Notes under the pieces: model-generated
Told to the model about the DNA's origin: nothing
Database searches by the model: none
The model's input: only the letters and a program-made list of their open reading frames with translations
In this document: positions 13,588 through 25,875 of the stretch, one piece after another
How positions within the stretch are numbered: position 1 is the first letter of the stretch
Layout of the letters: every line of letters begins with the position of its first letter
Source of the DNA: Aporrectodea caliginosa
Taxonomy: Eukaryota > Annelida > Clitellata > Crassiclitellata > Lumbricidae
DNA: 64,000 nt
Direction: 5' to 3'
NCBI GenBank assembly: GCA_020284085.1
Contig: JACEVL010000481.1
Location: 522,001-586,000, forward strand
Position numbers and translations under genes: made by a program

Positions 13588-14025
13588 GTGACGCCAGGGG
13601 TCAAAACCCGTCACATGTCGGTTTCTGACATTTTTATTCAGTCATATTCTACAATTAATCTGCTTCAAAATACTGTTTACAGAATGAAAATATCTTTTTT
13701 CTAACTGAAGTTATGCGCGTTTGATTCTTTCATTGGTATAGAGTGAAAAAATCGAATAAAAAGTTTCGGAATATTCATGTAATTAAAGTCCTCAGCAACT
13801 ATTACTTGATTATTCTACAATTGTGCTCTGCAATAAAGGGATCTATTCTGTGTCGAATAAAGCAAACGGCATCAAAATTGGATTACTACTTTGCAAGTTA
13901 TTGCAAATTTACAGGCAACTGCCGAATTGAAGAATATTCTACATTGTTGACCCCTCTCGCCTATTTCAGCTTCTAGCTCAGTATCTAGAAAGCGACAAGC
14001 GACGGGTTTTGACCCCTGGCGTCAC
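13588..14025. mobile_element. TIR DNA element (438 bp) with 4-bp target duplication
   Basis: The ends are GTGACGCCAGGGGTCAAAAC and its complement GTTTTGACCCCTGGCGTCAC, perfect for 25 bases and similar for about 40 (CCCGTCACATGTCG against CCCGTCGCTTGTCG). ATTT lies directly outside both ends (13584-13587 and 14026-14029). The internal ORF has no recognisable domain. The 4-bp duplication and GTGA termini do not match the 8-bp hAT elements elsewhere in this window. Confidence 0.8.
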
Positions 14026-15095
14026 ATTTATTCTTTTCCTACTTCTGTTTATCAAAATAGTATTGTTGCTAACAAATATTTTCAGTCAATTTCATGTTTA
14101 CAATAATATATCCATGGGTTAAATTTTATGGAAAGAGAATTGTATGTATAATAGACTCTCGAGCTTTCAGAATTCCTCTGTAAAATGCATTAGTAAATAG
14201 GATGTGGTTTTTTAATATTCCTCTCACAAATTTATGTATCTTAGCGACATTCTAAACATAACTCAGATGTAACCTCATTTCCATAAAATCCTTCAATTCC
14301 TCCGGCGTCCTGTTTCACAGAGGTTGTCCGGCAGTCGACTTAAGACGGCCCAAGCTTCTCATTAGCCTTAAAGAGCTTTCGATTGGCTCGGCTTTCTTGG
14401 TGGCTTAATGGCGCTAGCGGTGGCACCACTGTCGGCATCTCTGTCATCGTAGAAATCTGTGAAGCTGTTCCTTGTTGTCTGTGTGCAGCACAGTATTGCA
14501 GTGGGGGATATCAATATTGGTTGGAAGCAACAAACCCAGTCTGATTTACCATGGTGGATGTACTATTGCTTTTTTGTTCTGACTGTGTGAGCCATGTACA
14601 CCGACTGAGCAGACCGATGGTGAGAATGACAACAGCTCTGCAATTATAGGAAAGCGGAAGGATGTGATTTCTTTTCCTTTAAATGTGTTGTTGTTATTGT
14701 TTTGACATTAATACTCTGTTTCAGACAAAAAGTGTTCTTTTAGTGGCTTGAAATGTCCTTGTTATATTGTTTTGTCTTTAGTACTTGTTTTTAGATGGCA
14801 GTTTTGGCTTTTCATGAATTTACCTCAGTTGGTTATATTGCTTTGGAATTTATATTTTGTTTTTGGTTTAAATCTTTAAATATTTGCTTTCTTGTGTTTT
14901 TATTGTATGCATTTTATTATATGCAGCAGGTCACATATTGATAATATTGGCCTTCACATATATGTATAAGCAAATGTTTCGATTTTCTTTTGCTTCCAGT
15001 ACATTATAATGACATTTTAATGTCATCACAAAGTGACAATAATGTTGATAGTTGGTTTAATTGTGCTATAAATTAATATACTGAAAACTTTAAAT
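14026..15095. other. T-rich intron sequence, no gene seen
   Basis: No supportable ORF or repeat is seen. A GC-richer block at about 14300-14480 contains homeodomain-like core sites (TTAATGG, ATTAGCC) and contrasts with its T-rich surroundings. It is noted only as a possible regulatory island. Confidence 0.3.
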
Positions 15096-15528
15096 TAGGG
15101 CTGCGTATTTGAACGATTAATTAATCGTTAAAAATTTTAATCGATTAATTTGGCTTGTTCTGTTAATTTTCTTACTTATTTCATGATGTCGAGCAGCTCA
15201 TTGCTGGAGTAAACAATATGGCGAACAATGATAATGTGAAACATTTGAGTGGAAAATTAAGCGATCATTGTGCATTTAAGATATTAAAATGCTGATGGAA
15301 AAGTCAAAGATGGCAACAAAATTAACTGTTTCCATTGCAATAAACAATTTTCTTACTGTGGTTCAAAGTTTTTTTGTAGAAGGAAAGTAGTAACTGGCTC
15401 AGTGACTAAATTTTTGACAGTTTTTCATGCTTGACATAACAGATACCAACTTAATCAAATTTAATCAATTAATCAAAGTTAAATTTTGGAAATTAATCAA
15501 TTAATTTTTTTAATCAGTACCAGCCCTG
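15096..15528. mobile_element. hAT element relic with BED-finger remnant
   Basis: The ends are TAGGGCTGCG and, inverted, CAGGGCTGGT, flanked by a perfect 8-bp duplication CTTTAAAT (15088-15095 and 15529-15536). The subterminal parts are rich in TTAATCGATTAAT-type motifs. Around 15322-15380 the + strand reads NCFHCNKQFSYCGSK, resembling the C-x2-C half of a BED zinc finger as found at the N-terminus of hAT transposases. The rest of the transposase is deleted. Confidence 0.85.
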
Positions 15529-15718
15529 CTTTAAATATTAGGTCAGGTTAAGGCATGTTTTCTTGTATGGGTGAGTTCTATTTCTGAAACAAAATGCTTT
15601 TGTTTTATGTGCATATTTGTTTTTACTTTTGTATTGCCAGAGTTTTGTTGAATTGTTTAATTTCACTCACTGCCTTACAAATGCAGAATACTGTAAACAG
15701 TGGTGTTTCATTCACAAT

Positions 15719-16509
15719 TAGGGTTGTTAATATCGAATTTTTTGGCAAACCGATTTTCGGTTGTGGAAATCCGATTTTAAACCGATTTTCGTTTTTTATT
15801 GGCCTTCATAGAAAATTTAATATATTATTATATAACGAATTACTTTATGTATTACGTACCGTAACGTACGTTCACACAACGCAGTGTCAACGTCGAATTG
15901 TTTATTCTCTACTAAGAGTTTTAAAATTTAAATTTTTATTAAAAAAATCTTTTATTCATTAAGCAACGTGAATAAAACATATTCATAATAGTAATCATAT
16001 CATCAGTGTTTCAATCTTACAAAACAACAATAAAATTGAGAATTTGCGACTATGCTTGCTATAAACATGAAAATGGAATAAAACCATGCAAATAATCCAT
16101 AGATTAAAAAATTTCCATAGATTAAAAAATAAGGTCTTGTTCGATATGTAAACTGATATGACAAGTCCTGAGTCTTATTTTTTTTTAAACAATGACTGGA
16201 TTTGTGGATAGAGCCGGTTATGTAGATCGCTTATCAAACGTCCGATGGTGAAAAGAATCGTTGATATCCGATTGCAGAACAGACACCTGCAATGATACTG
16301 CACAGAGCGCTGACGAATTTTAACTAAACACGTCTTCTTATCTGCCGGCCATATTCCATGAAACAATCGGAAACACTAAAGAAATGCTTGAATTAATTTT
16401 TTTCTGGCATTTCTTGTAAATAAATCGATTATCGTTTTGCAACTAATAAAAACTGATTTTCGTTTTCGAAACCGAAAATCGAGTTTCCGATTTTCATTTA
16501 ACATCTATA
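15719..16509. mobile_element. hAT-like non-autonomous element (791 bp)
   Basis: It begins TAGGGTTGTTAA and ends TTAACATCTATA, matching when inverted at 9 of 12 positions. TTCACAAT flanks it on both sides (15711-15718 and 16510-16517). Both subterminal regions repeat ATCGATTTTCGGTT-like motifs, shared with the relic at 3052-3292. No transposase is recognisable. Confidence 0.75.
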
Positions 16510-16579
16510 TTCACAATATGAGCCAAATTGTATAGTGAGGAAATGATTCATCATAATCTTTGTTTTAGCAATCAAATAC

Positions 16580-17150
16580 GTAACTGTCATCATCATCATC
16601 AGTGTCTGACGCCAGCAATTTGTGCAGTCATTAGTTAAGTCCAGTGCTTCTCTCATGTTTAGTCCACGTTTTATCATGTCTTCGTTTATATTGTATATCC
16701 AGCATTGTCTTGAACTTCCTTTGTTTCTTTTTCGTGCGAATCTTGTCTTTATGTTGTGCTGGATTTAATAGCCGACATTAGGTCCACATAGCCACTGAGC
16801 CATTGGAGTCTTTGCTGAACGACTGCCCAGCAGGGTTTTTGGTTTTCCAGGAACTGTCTTATGTCATCACATAAAATTTTGTAGTGTTGCGTTTCCTTCC
16901 ATTTTCCATAGCCAACTCATTTCTGCTGTGGTGATTCTTTTATTGTCTTGCTTTTGCATTGTCCAGCATTCTTAACCATGCAGGAAAATGAGTTGTATCA
17001 CCATCGGTTTTCTTTGTTATGTCCCTGCTTCTATATAACCAGTTCATTTTTCCAAATGCTTGTGAGTTGCTCCAATTTTCGTGAAAATGTCTCTTTAGCT
17101 GTTGCCATCTGCAATTTTGGCACCCCAAGATGAATTTATCTACTTGTTTA
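16580..17150 (-). mobile_element. LINE ORF2 C-terminal remnant
   Basis: The minus strand, with frame changes, reads WIYNINEDMIKRGLNMREAL near 16640-16720 followed by DLTNDCTN. This resembles the C-terminal W-x-D-x-I-x-ED-x2-x-R block of endonuclease/reverse-transcriptase LINE proteins. Upstream on that strand about 400 bases keep scattered similarity but many stops. It is a dead copy; the clade is uncertain. Confidence 0.55.
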
Positions 17151-17624
17151 GCAGCTTCTCCTTAATAGATGCTGATTGTTATGGTCATTATTTCTAACTT
17201 TAAAAGATGAAATTAATTGTGAGTTCATGCTGTATGCACATTCTGCTGATTCTGAGGTATAAGGAAGTTGATATATGCTGATCATAGTACTGTAAGGTCG
17301 AATATCAAAATGACAAGAAATTTTGTTAGTTTTAGAATGATCAATTATATCCCTAACGAAGTCATTAACTGACGTGTACAGCCTCTGTGTCCAATGTTCC
17401 TTTAGTATCTGTTAGTCTTGTATCAATTGTTATTTATGATATTCGTGACAACATGACTGAAGCTGTTTTGCTTTTGTTCTTATGGACAGTTGACTCTGGT
17501 GTGTGGCCATGATCTGGTATCTAAGTAGTAACCTTTAATAAGCAGCCACCCCCTGATTAAAGCTTCCAGTGGGTTTATTAAGTGCCAAAGTGGTATTGGG
17601 AAATATCTTTCGTTTTCATTTCAG

Positions 17625-17977
17625 CCTGTAAACGTCCACGGGACGGCCTATCCAGTCGACCAGATAGCAGTGGCGGCGGCGGCGGACCACCACCACCGCC
17701 CACACCAGCGACCACCAAGAAGCCGCGAATGGTCTTCACCGAAATCCAGCGGCGCACTCTGGTGGCAATCTTCAAAGAGATCAAGCGCCCGAGCAAAGAG
17801 ATCCAGGCTACAATTGCCGAGCAACTTGGGCTCAAAGTGTCGACAGTCGTCAACTTTTTCATGAACGCTCGCCGTCGCTCAGTCGACAAGTACATTGAAG
17901 ATCTCTCGGACAAGGACGCGGTCAACAACGCGGTCAGCAGTACGGCCAACTCGATGGACGACTCCACAGGGCAGTGA
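17625..17977 (+). CDS. onecut: Onecut (HNF6-class) homeobox transcription factor, last coding exon with homeodomain
   Basis: This exon encodes the C-terminus of a Onecut protein, a sequence-specific nuclear DNA-binding factor with one cut domain plus a divergent homeodomain, used in animals in neuronal, sensory and gut-related differentiation. It starts after the acceptor TTTCAG and completes a split Ala codon (GCC, with its first G in the previous exon), giving A-CKRPRDG. A Ser/Gly/Pro-rich linker follows, then a 60-residue homeodomain from Thr at 17714 to Tyr at 17893. Helix 3 reads NFFMNARRRS, so positions 48 and 50 are Phe and Met, the Onecut-class signature, with invariant Asn51 and Arg53. 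KRPSKE in helix 2 is also typical. A 28-residue tail ends at TGA (17975-17977). The cut domain must be upstream, outside the window. Homeodomain identity is very sure; the protein cannot be completed from this window. Confidence 0.95.
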
Positions 17978-18850
17978 CGTCGCCGCAACAGCAACCGTCG
18001 TTGTCACTGTCGTCATAGCAACCGTTTCCGTGACTCCGTTACAGGGAGCCGAGCAGGCGGCGTCGTCATCGTAGACCCAGACGTAGATGGAGACCTGTAG
18101 AATTTTTGCCGTTGCGTTAATACCATGTAAACTTGTGTCTTGGTGACATTTTCTGATGAGATTTTCCATTTTTTAGTTGTGGTCAGCTTGTGTTTTGGCG
18201 GTGCACGGTTTTTGCTGGGTGCCAGTGAATGGATGAGTTTGTAGAAATTTTGACTTTCAAGTCTTTTTTTATCTGATTGCAGCTGAGAAGCGCGTGGTAG
18301 AATTAATCGTGAGATTGTTGCGATCAGACCACGGAGCATCAGAATCCTGTTCTAAAAGCTGTCGGAGCTAATAAGACGGATACGATCTTGAGAAGGAAAT
18401 TTGAAACATGCAGTTTTTGAATTCTTCAGAAATTGTGGTCGAAAGTCCATGACAACATGCGAAAGCACAAGAAAATTTCCAGCGGCATTGTGATAAGTTC
18501 TTTTCTGAATGGTTTTGCACCAAACATTTCTGTTTGCAAAATGATAATCTTCCAAGTCCACAGGCAATGTCTTGTTTTGTTTTCCTGGCATGCAGTATGT
18601 AACTATAATTATAAATACCACTGTACAATTATTTAAATTGTTTCATTTACATTCCAAACTTTTTACGAGTAATTATTTCTTCAACAATACCGACTGTTGT
18701 GATGCAGCTATCTGTGGTCTGAACACCTAGTGTCTGTCTGCAGTGTATCTCAATGCTAGTAGCTGAGGTGAAAACTACACATTTACTGTGTATGCATCTT
18801 ATGTTCTAAGTAAAATTATTTGAATAAACCTTTTAGTTAATTTATTATCA
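17978..18850 (+). other. probable onecut 3'UTR with polyadenylation signal
   Basis: The sequence after the Onecut stop codon has no gene. A canonical AATAAA lies at 18823-18828 and is the first clear polyadenylation signal, which would give a 3'UTR of about 0.85 kb. A longer 3'UTR is possible, since AT/T-rich sequence continues to about 19.3 kb, with an ATTAAA near 19313. Extent is inferred, not shown. Confidence 0.45.
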
Positions 18851-20026
18851 TGCAAGACAAAACCATATGAAATAATGTAGTAGAAGTCAGAAGTCATGGG
18901 TCTAGTCAACAATAATTTTGCTTTGTTAAACACTCTTCATTTAATGTTTTTACTTTATTGTATTTCTTCTGAAATTTGTCTTAGTATCAGGCTATTTCAT
19001 TTTGTTTTAATTACTTGTTTAATTTATTTTGTCGATTATTGAACATTCGAACCATTCCAGTTAATATACATGACAGTTCAAATATTTATTTTGTTGATAT
19101 ATTTATTAATCATTTATCCTTTTTCATGCTTATTAAGTTTGTGAATTTTATGTCATTAGCATGTCACATTTTGGCTTACATATACAGTTCCATTGTTTTG
19201 TATATTTTAGCATATTTAACTATGTATTATGTTAATTTATGCAATTTGATCAATTTATTTTATGATCAATTGTTATTTATATTGAGTTGTAAAATACATT
19301 CCAAGTAATTTGCATTAAAGAATTCCAGTTTAAATGGTGTATTATCTAGCATTGTTTTATAGAATTGGCCGTGTTTTTACCATTTGAAGCATGCACCAGA
19401 ACATGTATTTCAGGTCATTACGAGACAAATTAGAAAGTCTTTTGCAAAGTATGGATTTTTTCTTCAGATTATTTAAGTATGTGTATGAAGAAAATTCTGC
19501 AACCGATAACTAATCTGTTGAACTAAAATGATACATGAAAAGAACGACCATTTTGGCGGTGGAAATGTGCAGACCCCATGATTAATTTTTTTAATTTTGC
19601 TTAATTCCAGAAATTTGATCTGTAAATCTCGTCGAGGTTAGACAGTGATGTGAATTTTAACTTGTAGCATGTACTACTTTTTTTGTTGCACTATTTCACT
19701 TTTAGCCGGATCATCATGTTGTGAGAGGATGACTGATGCACAAGAAACTGTGTTAGTTGTAGCGTCACGTTTCATGGGACAGCATTATTGATGTGTTAAG
19801 TTTAAGACTTTATTAGTATGCTGTCCTTTGGTGTGATTACAATGTTCTGTGCTATTATACAGCTACAGTGGACGTTTAAACGCAGCTGAACTTTGAATGG
19901 TAGCAGCTCAATACGACACTGAGGCTGGAACACGCCTTTGGAGACGGCCAAGCTTGAAGGCTTCTTATCAGAGCCTTAGCGAGTTGAGATGATAGAGTTC
20001 ACTGCTCTCGAACATCCAATGGTCTC
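18851..20026. other. AT-rich sequence, no gene seen
   Basis: This is strongly T-rich with poly-T runs and only short random ORFs. It may be distal 3'UTR of onecut or intergenic. Confidence 0.4.
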
Positions 20027-20097
20027 TTAACCCTTTAACGACGAGCGTGTACTAAAATGTATGGGAAACCATAAGCAGCTCGTCGTTAAAGGGTTAA
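20027..20097. mobile_element. tiny TTAA-flanked palindromic element (piggyBac-like MITE)
   Basis: The termini are the same perfect 20-base inverted repeats as in the 7469-7523 copy. The centre is longer and contains ATGTATGGGAAACCATA, which is absent from the 55-bp copy. The two therefore differ by an internal insertion or deletion. Confidence 0.75.
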
Positions 20098-21904
20098 CTC
20101 TTACCAAGGTTTGACCTCCAAAGGCTATAGTCCACCCACCGTGACTCAAAGTCACTTGTACACATCTCGATTAGCAATAATTTGAAAGTATGTTCTTGTA
20201 TTATATAATATGTGCAAAGTATATTATGTGTAATGTAATATGCCGGTCAGTTCAGGTGACTGTGCGTCGATCTGAGCAGGTAATTAGTAACACTTGTTAT
20301 GCTACGAATATCGACAGATTCTTCTTCTTCCCTGTCTTGTCCGTTACGATCATATTTGAAAATTTACTGTAATCTAGGTATCAGTTGTATTCTTAGTTTT
20401 GCGTATTGTTTGACTATTATATTTGGTGTAATCTAGTCACAAGTTGTATGGTTAGTTATGTTTTTGTGGGTAGCTGTTTACGTAGGCGAACGTCTGTCCG
20501 TGTTTTAATCTAGGCAATTCGTTTCTGAGATTCCTGTGTGGTTATGGGTTTGTATTCTGTCGGTTGAAAAATGCTTCATATCACTTCTGAGTCATTCCCG
20601 CTGACTTGCGCTTTGTTTTGTCCCCGGCTGCTCTTCAGTCGCTGTGCGGTGGTCGGCTTTCAGATGATGCTACGCAACAGTAAGCAGCGCTCTGCAGACG
20701 TCAACTCTTATTGACCAGTAGACTTCGGGATACGGAAAGTTTCTCTGGTGTGTCATCTCGAATAGCAGTTGCCGTTGAAAGTGTGGCGTCATTATTTGTG
20801 TGATTGATCTGTTGAAACGTTCTCTGCAGTTCTTCTTCGCAGTGAATCCGATTGTCTGCCAAAGATTATTATTGCCAATGCAAATCCTTCTGCTACATAC
20901 CACTCAAGTCTCTGGGTCCGGTCAGTATCTGTGTGACTACCATGCTCTGCAGTTATATTTGAAATTGCAGATTCTGCATTCCATTCCATTTGCAAACGGA
21001 GGGTTGAAGTTGAATTGCCATTGTAACGGAGTTCCTTTCTTAGATTCATAATCCAGTTGACAACACATTTCTATTGTGGCACTGTTTTGTGTGATTGGTC
21101 TGTGAACCATACAATGAGCTCTTCTTATGTTGATGCGACTTCATGTGATCTCTGTTTCACTAATTGCAACGTACTATTACCAAGTGAGGTTTCAGCCTCA
21201 AAACCTATTCGTTTCTTCGTTTGGCATCCAGTTTTTGGTGGTTTTTGCGTTTAAGGCATGACGTAAGTTTACATTGTCTGTACAGGTGTAATTTGTAATT
21301 ATCATTTTGGAACCCAGTGTTGATCGCACTTAGCATCTATGCATGACTTGTTAATTTGTTGGCTAACAAATTAATTTGTTAAAGTTTGTCTCCTTCCAGA
21401 AATTTCCACGATGCAAAATGTTTAGACAGTTTTTCTGGAGTTTGGGGCTGGCTTGGTTACTGTTATGCCGATGTCTTGTTTTCATTGTTTATGGTTTTGA
21501 TTTTGTCGAATTTTTGAAGTTTATGTTGTGATAATTTTTCTGTGCACAAAGTTTGAATCTTCACTTGGTCTGGGATGCTTTGTTGTTTTTGAAATGTCTG
21601 ACATGTGCTTCAATTAAATGGAAGTTTTACAGCAGAATTCTAAGCAATTGTGAATTTTTTATCATGATGTTCATCATTTATCAAGCTCATTACCAATAAT
21701 TTTCGCAGTAATAAATTCGCTGCATCGTTTACGTGTAATATTAGTTTATCTATTAGATAGTGGTATTGATAGTGTCATTGTACTCAGCACTGCTTGCATG
21801 TGACTGTGCTGTTGCTATTGTAGGTGTTACATTCCGTTATCATCTTCATCATCAATATGATTTAGAGTCATCAGTTGAGACCTTGTCTGGTAGAATGCTG
21901 GGGT
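20098..21904. other. intergenic or transcribed T/G-rich sequence, no gene seen
   Basis: Short ORFs at 20670-21254 on both strands have no recognisable motif. The block 20560-21060 is slightly GC-richer than its surroundings. Confidence 0.35.
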
Positions 21905-22141
21905 CAGTGTTTTAGTTGTTGGGAAGGCGAAGAGGGTTCATCCCCCTAGCTCGTATTCTAACCCCCTCGTGTAAGTAACTGAAAAGATGTTGGGGTCATT
22001 AAACTAAAATATCTCATGAGTGGCACTGTTTTTCCGTTTGCAATTATGAAGAACTTTAGATTTTTTTAACCTGTGTTCGTGTACTTTGGTAATCTGTAAA
22101 ATTTTCAACCCCCTTGCTCTTATGTGACAACTAAAACACTG
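21905..22141. mobile_element. hAT-type MITE (237 bp)
   Basis: The ends CAGTGTTTTAGTTGT and, inverted, CAGTGTTTTAGTTGT are identical for 15 bases. Flanks GCTGGGGT and GCTGGCAT agree at 6 of 8 positions, consistent with an aged 8-bp duplication. It has no coding capacity. Confidence 0.75.
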
Positions 22142-22503
22142 GCTGGCATTATAGAAGTCATTGGATATGGATTGGTGTAATCTTATTTTGTAATGGATAG
22201 GGGAAGTTTGAGTTTTATAACATGTTTTGTTTTTGGATTATTTCGGTTTGTTATTCTCTACTCAACAAATGCTTTACGTAACTTTTCAGGAACGCCTCTA
22301 CTTCAATCCCATTATTCTGGAGTCTTTTGCTTTCTGCCTAACACTTCAATTCTTTTGATTCTCTGGTCATCTGCTTCTTGTCTTTTCCCTCCAGTTCTGG
22401 TGTGCGTGTGTGATAGTCTAATTATGACTGCTAGGTGGTCAACAGAGAGGTTCTCATACCCACCATTGCAGAAATTCGTTGCAAGATTTCTGCTCCTCAC
22501 TCA

Positions 22504-22690
22504 TGCCTAGTGATCCCAGCTATAATGAGTACACTGACTGTACATTGTCAGTTGGAAGATAAGTGGTGAGGAAGAGGACTAATGACCCACCCGCCCTCTT
22601 ATGCTGAGACCAAGAAAAATGAAGTCGTTATACACTGTCCAGGCTTCCTTAAGGAACTGCTTCTCTTACTCCCACCTTAGCCTACTACAG
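22504..22690 (+). mobile_element. SINE family A, tail fragment
   Basis: Plus-strand sequence from the TGATCCCAGC segment to the CTTCTCTTAC end matches, with substitutions, the body and tail of the SINE at 1661-1963. The shared part includes ATGAGTACACTGACTGTACA, the CCACCCGCCCTC block and AATGAAGTCG. The tRNA head is missing, so this is a 5'-truncated copy. Confidence 0.65.
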
Positions 22691-22959
22691 GTGTATTTCA
22701 CCTCACTGTTCAACGTTTTCTGCTGCCCATAGTTGACCGTTATCTATTGGTCCGTTAACCATTTCCGATTATTTTTGTTGTGATGGGTTAGTTTGTCTCT
22801 GCAAAATGTTTTGCTGTTATTCCTCATGTCTTCTGGTTACATACAAATGATTGCTTAGTGTGTACTGCGAACCTTCGACAAATGTCTTTGATGTATTAAC
22901 CTACCTGTTTTAATATTTGCCCCTTTTAGTATTTACCTATACTTAAATATATACTAACA

Positions 22960-23200
22960 TCCGCGGAGAATTTACCATAAGCGAAATTTATGGAAGGACG
23001 TGTTCCAGGGAAAATTTATCCAAGTGGAAATATACATAATTATAATGGTTTAAAAAAATTGTGCACCCAAAGGGGAGTTCACCGATAGGAACAATAATTA
23101 TTGAAAGGAAAATACGCCCAGGAGTTCATCTACCCACGGTAACGTTTATCCAAGGGAAAATTGCCGAAGGTGAAATTTGCCCATGGGTCACATTTACCTG
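22960..23200. repeat. degenerate about 20-bp minisatellite
   Basis: Blocks similar to TTTATCCAAGGGAAAATT recur about eight times with much divergence (for example near 23024, 23148 and 23183). The match is by eye and loose. No function is suggested. Confidence 0.35.
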
Positions 23201-23703
23201 TCTGATTACTGTTGGTGATTGTGTGGGCAACAGCTGCAGCCGCCCTCCCTGGTCAGGCTTTGTTCCCTCTGCCGCCTTTGGCTGCGGTGCATGTCTGCCT
23301 AAGCGCTGCTGCTACTGCACCTGCTGTCACCTACCTAGTACTCGGCGCTTGGCAGGCTCAGCGAAGACGACGTCGTTTATATTGTTGGACTGAATTTCGA
23401 AATTTTCGACACAAAGCAATCTAGTCATCCGTTGTTAATTCATCGTCTGCGTACTATTCGTCATTTCAGTTTTCAGTTGACGAGGAGGCGTTTGTATTGT
23501 GGCGCTGTTTTTTGTTGACAGTAAAACCAGAATAATGTTTGCTATACATGTGGCGTGTTTGATATAACATAAAACAACACTGAAATAAGCTAGCCTAGCT
23601 AGGCTATGCACTCCCAGGCCATAGGCGTAGCTACATTGAGGCAAGAGGCTTTGCTTTTTGCAGGATGAAACACATGGATTTAGATAGCAGTTCCAGGGCT
23701 TCA

Positions 23704-23706
<3 letters not shown>

Positions 23707-23746
<40 letters not shown>
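23707..23746. repeat. (TA)n microsatellite
   Basis: About 20 uninterrupted TA units. The surrounding 23200-24150 has no supportable gene. A small GC-richer block at 23220-23390 has an open frame of low-complexity Ala/Leu only. Confidence 0.95.
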
Positions 23747-24159
23747 GTCTCCCGGAGTTGCCTCCTCTTGAATTTAAGTTTGGCTACGGCCCTGTCCCAG
23801 GCTATCGTCATGAGGCACAGTAAAACACATACGAGGTGCATGTATTGTATTGTATTTTCGTTTAATCAGTCAATAGGAACAGAAACAACGCGCTGTTCCT
23901 TTAGGTACACCAGTGACCGGTGGATTTTGATAATTTTATTACCCTCTAGTGTTAATAATTTCGCGTGACTTCTAAAGCTCTGTTATGATGCACAAGGCAT
24001 CAGTGAATTGTTGCTGCCGCAACACCTGTTCATTATCTAGTTGATTAGTGGAAAGGCAGTCTTTAAGATATATAGGAATAGCCCATAGCCATGGATCATC
24101 AGTACACAACGCGTAGGCCTTTGTTATTCCAGCATCCCTCCGAATCTTGGTTCAGTTAT

Positions 24160-24250
24160 TGGCAATACAATACAATACAATACTCGTTTATTAAACCTCA
24201 ATAAACTGACATAGACGCAACTTAAAAAATTACATGGGTCGGGGCAACAT
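24160..24250 (-). mobile_element. LINE 3'-end fragment with ATACA tail
   Basis: ATACA repeats followed by CTCGTTTATTAAACCTCAAT resemble, in minus orientation, the GAATAAACGAATA end of the + strand LINE at 24490-25085. Similar ends appear near 11095 and 49490. Confidence 0.45.
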
Positions 24251-24489
24251 GAACAGCGTCAATAGGCGTTCTCATACTATTCGTAAGAAAAGTTTGAGGG
24301 AAATTCAGTCAATTAGCCAATCATTTCCAGTTTAGTGAGTCCCTTTTGAAAGCTTTCAGTTAAAACTCCTAATTAATGGTTGCATGATTTTAATTTACTC
24401 GAGACTTATTCAGTATAATAGGCTACAGATTAATTAAAATTAGCGTATAACAAATTTTGCAGCAATCAGGCGTAACATACAACAAACAT

Positions 24490-25085
24490 CTCGTACATCA
24501 ACCAAGGCCCTGGGAGTTATTATAGGTGAAAACAATAACGGACCACATTAATAAGATCCTGTGCTCTGGTTCTGCCCCACTATATGCAATCCGAACCCTT
24601 AAAGTAGGCCTACATGGAGACTCTGAAAGATCTTCAAACAATCGCTAGAGGTAGGCCTACTACCGTAGGCCTATCTCGCATGATGTTTGCCTCTCGTGCA
24701 TGGTGGACCCTAGCGAGTGGAAGGGACTAAACCCGCCTCGAGGGATTCATAAACAGGCTCGAGCGTGCTGGTTACTTACATCCTGAGGCTCTGACGGCTC
24801 TAGCTCTGTTCAGAGCTGTCCAGAACAATGAGCTTCATGTTCTCCGTGACCTCTGCCCAGTGCAACGAGAACCATTATACTGCACAACTTTCGTCAAAGG
24901 GCACACAATTTCACCCTCCCCGATAAAGACTCAATGAACTTAATCCCAAGAAGGTTATATAGAAAATGTACTATCCATGATGTATACATAACCCATCCAT
25001 AAGTAGCCATACAGTCAACTGCTATAATTGTTCACCTACAGTTTTTGCCTGTTGTTTTATGAATAAACGAATATACCTAGGCCTA
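24490..25085 (+). mobile_element. LINE (Jockey/CR1-superfamily) ORF2 C-terminal fragment
   Basis: Read with frameshifts and stops, the plus strand gives GFINRLERAGYLHPEALTAL, then LFRAVQNNELHVLRDLCP, then PLYCTTFVKGHTI, in the order seen at the C-terminus of several metazoan non-LTR retrotransposon ORF2 proteins. The fragment ends with ATGAATAAACGAATA. It is pseudogenised. Confidence 0.6.
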
Positions 25086-25395
25086 CATATAGGGCCTACT
25101 TGTAGGCCTATATCAGGCTATATGAGTTTTTCCTCAGCAAAACGAGATCCTATTCACATTTCGGTGTGACCTTGCGCGCGTTATAAATTTAGTTAATAAT
25201 AATAATAAACCGTCGCGTAATCCTTATAATTTTATTAATGTCGAAATGATTAAAATCCTTATCTCTAAATTGCTTGGATCTGCACTTAAAAAGCACGTAG
25301 ACCCTTGAATCAACTCTAAGAATGTTGAACGCCTTCGTTTGAAAATAAAGGGAAAAGACAACGAAAGACAATGTCATGGGTAGGCCTATGAAGTC

Positions 25396-25483
25396 GCGCG
25401 ACTTCATTTTCTTAGCCTCGGCATATGAGGGCAGTCCCCTTCCTTGGTCACGCTAACCACTACACTATCGAACACCACCACTG
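25396..25483 (-). mobile_element. SINE family A, internally deleted copy
   Basis: On the minus strand a head (TTCGATAGTGTAGTGGTTAG) is joined almost directly to the CCCTCATATGCCGAGGCTAA body segment seen in the 1661-1963 copy. About 140 bases of the body, including the B box, are missing. It abuts the left end of the hAT-like element that begins at 25502. Confidence 0.6.
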
Positions 25484-25875
25484 AATCTGGCTGGAAACTG
25501 ACAGTGATGGGCAAAAATTTACTAAAAACTTGCAAACGTTTAGTTTTACTAAAACATTTCATTTTGTTAAGGCAGAAGTTTAACTAAAATAATTAGTTTA
25601 GTTAAAACCAAAGTTTAACTAATATTTTTTAGTTATTAACTAAAAAGTTTAACTAATATTTTTTTAGTTAGGCCTATTAGCTAAAAAGTTTAAGTAACAA
25701 AATCAGCAACTATCTTCCGCAATTAAAAACGCAGAATTTTCTCAGTGACTTCGGAGATGTTGGAGTTTTCTGGTGCTAGATTTGCGTGCCGGACTTAATC
25801 GTCGGTTTTGCAAAAGATTTTGTGAGTTTGAGAGTATCTTAATTGTTCGTGGATCGTCTTGTCGCCATGTGAATG

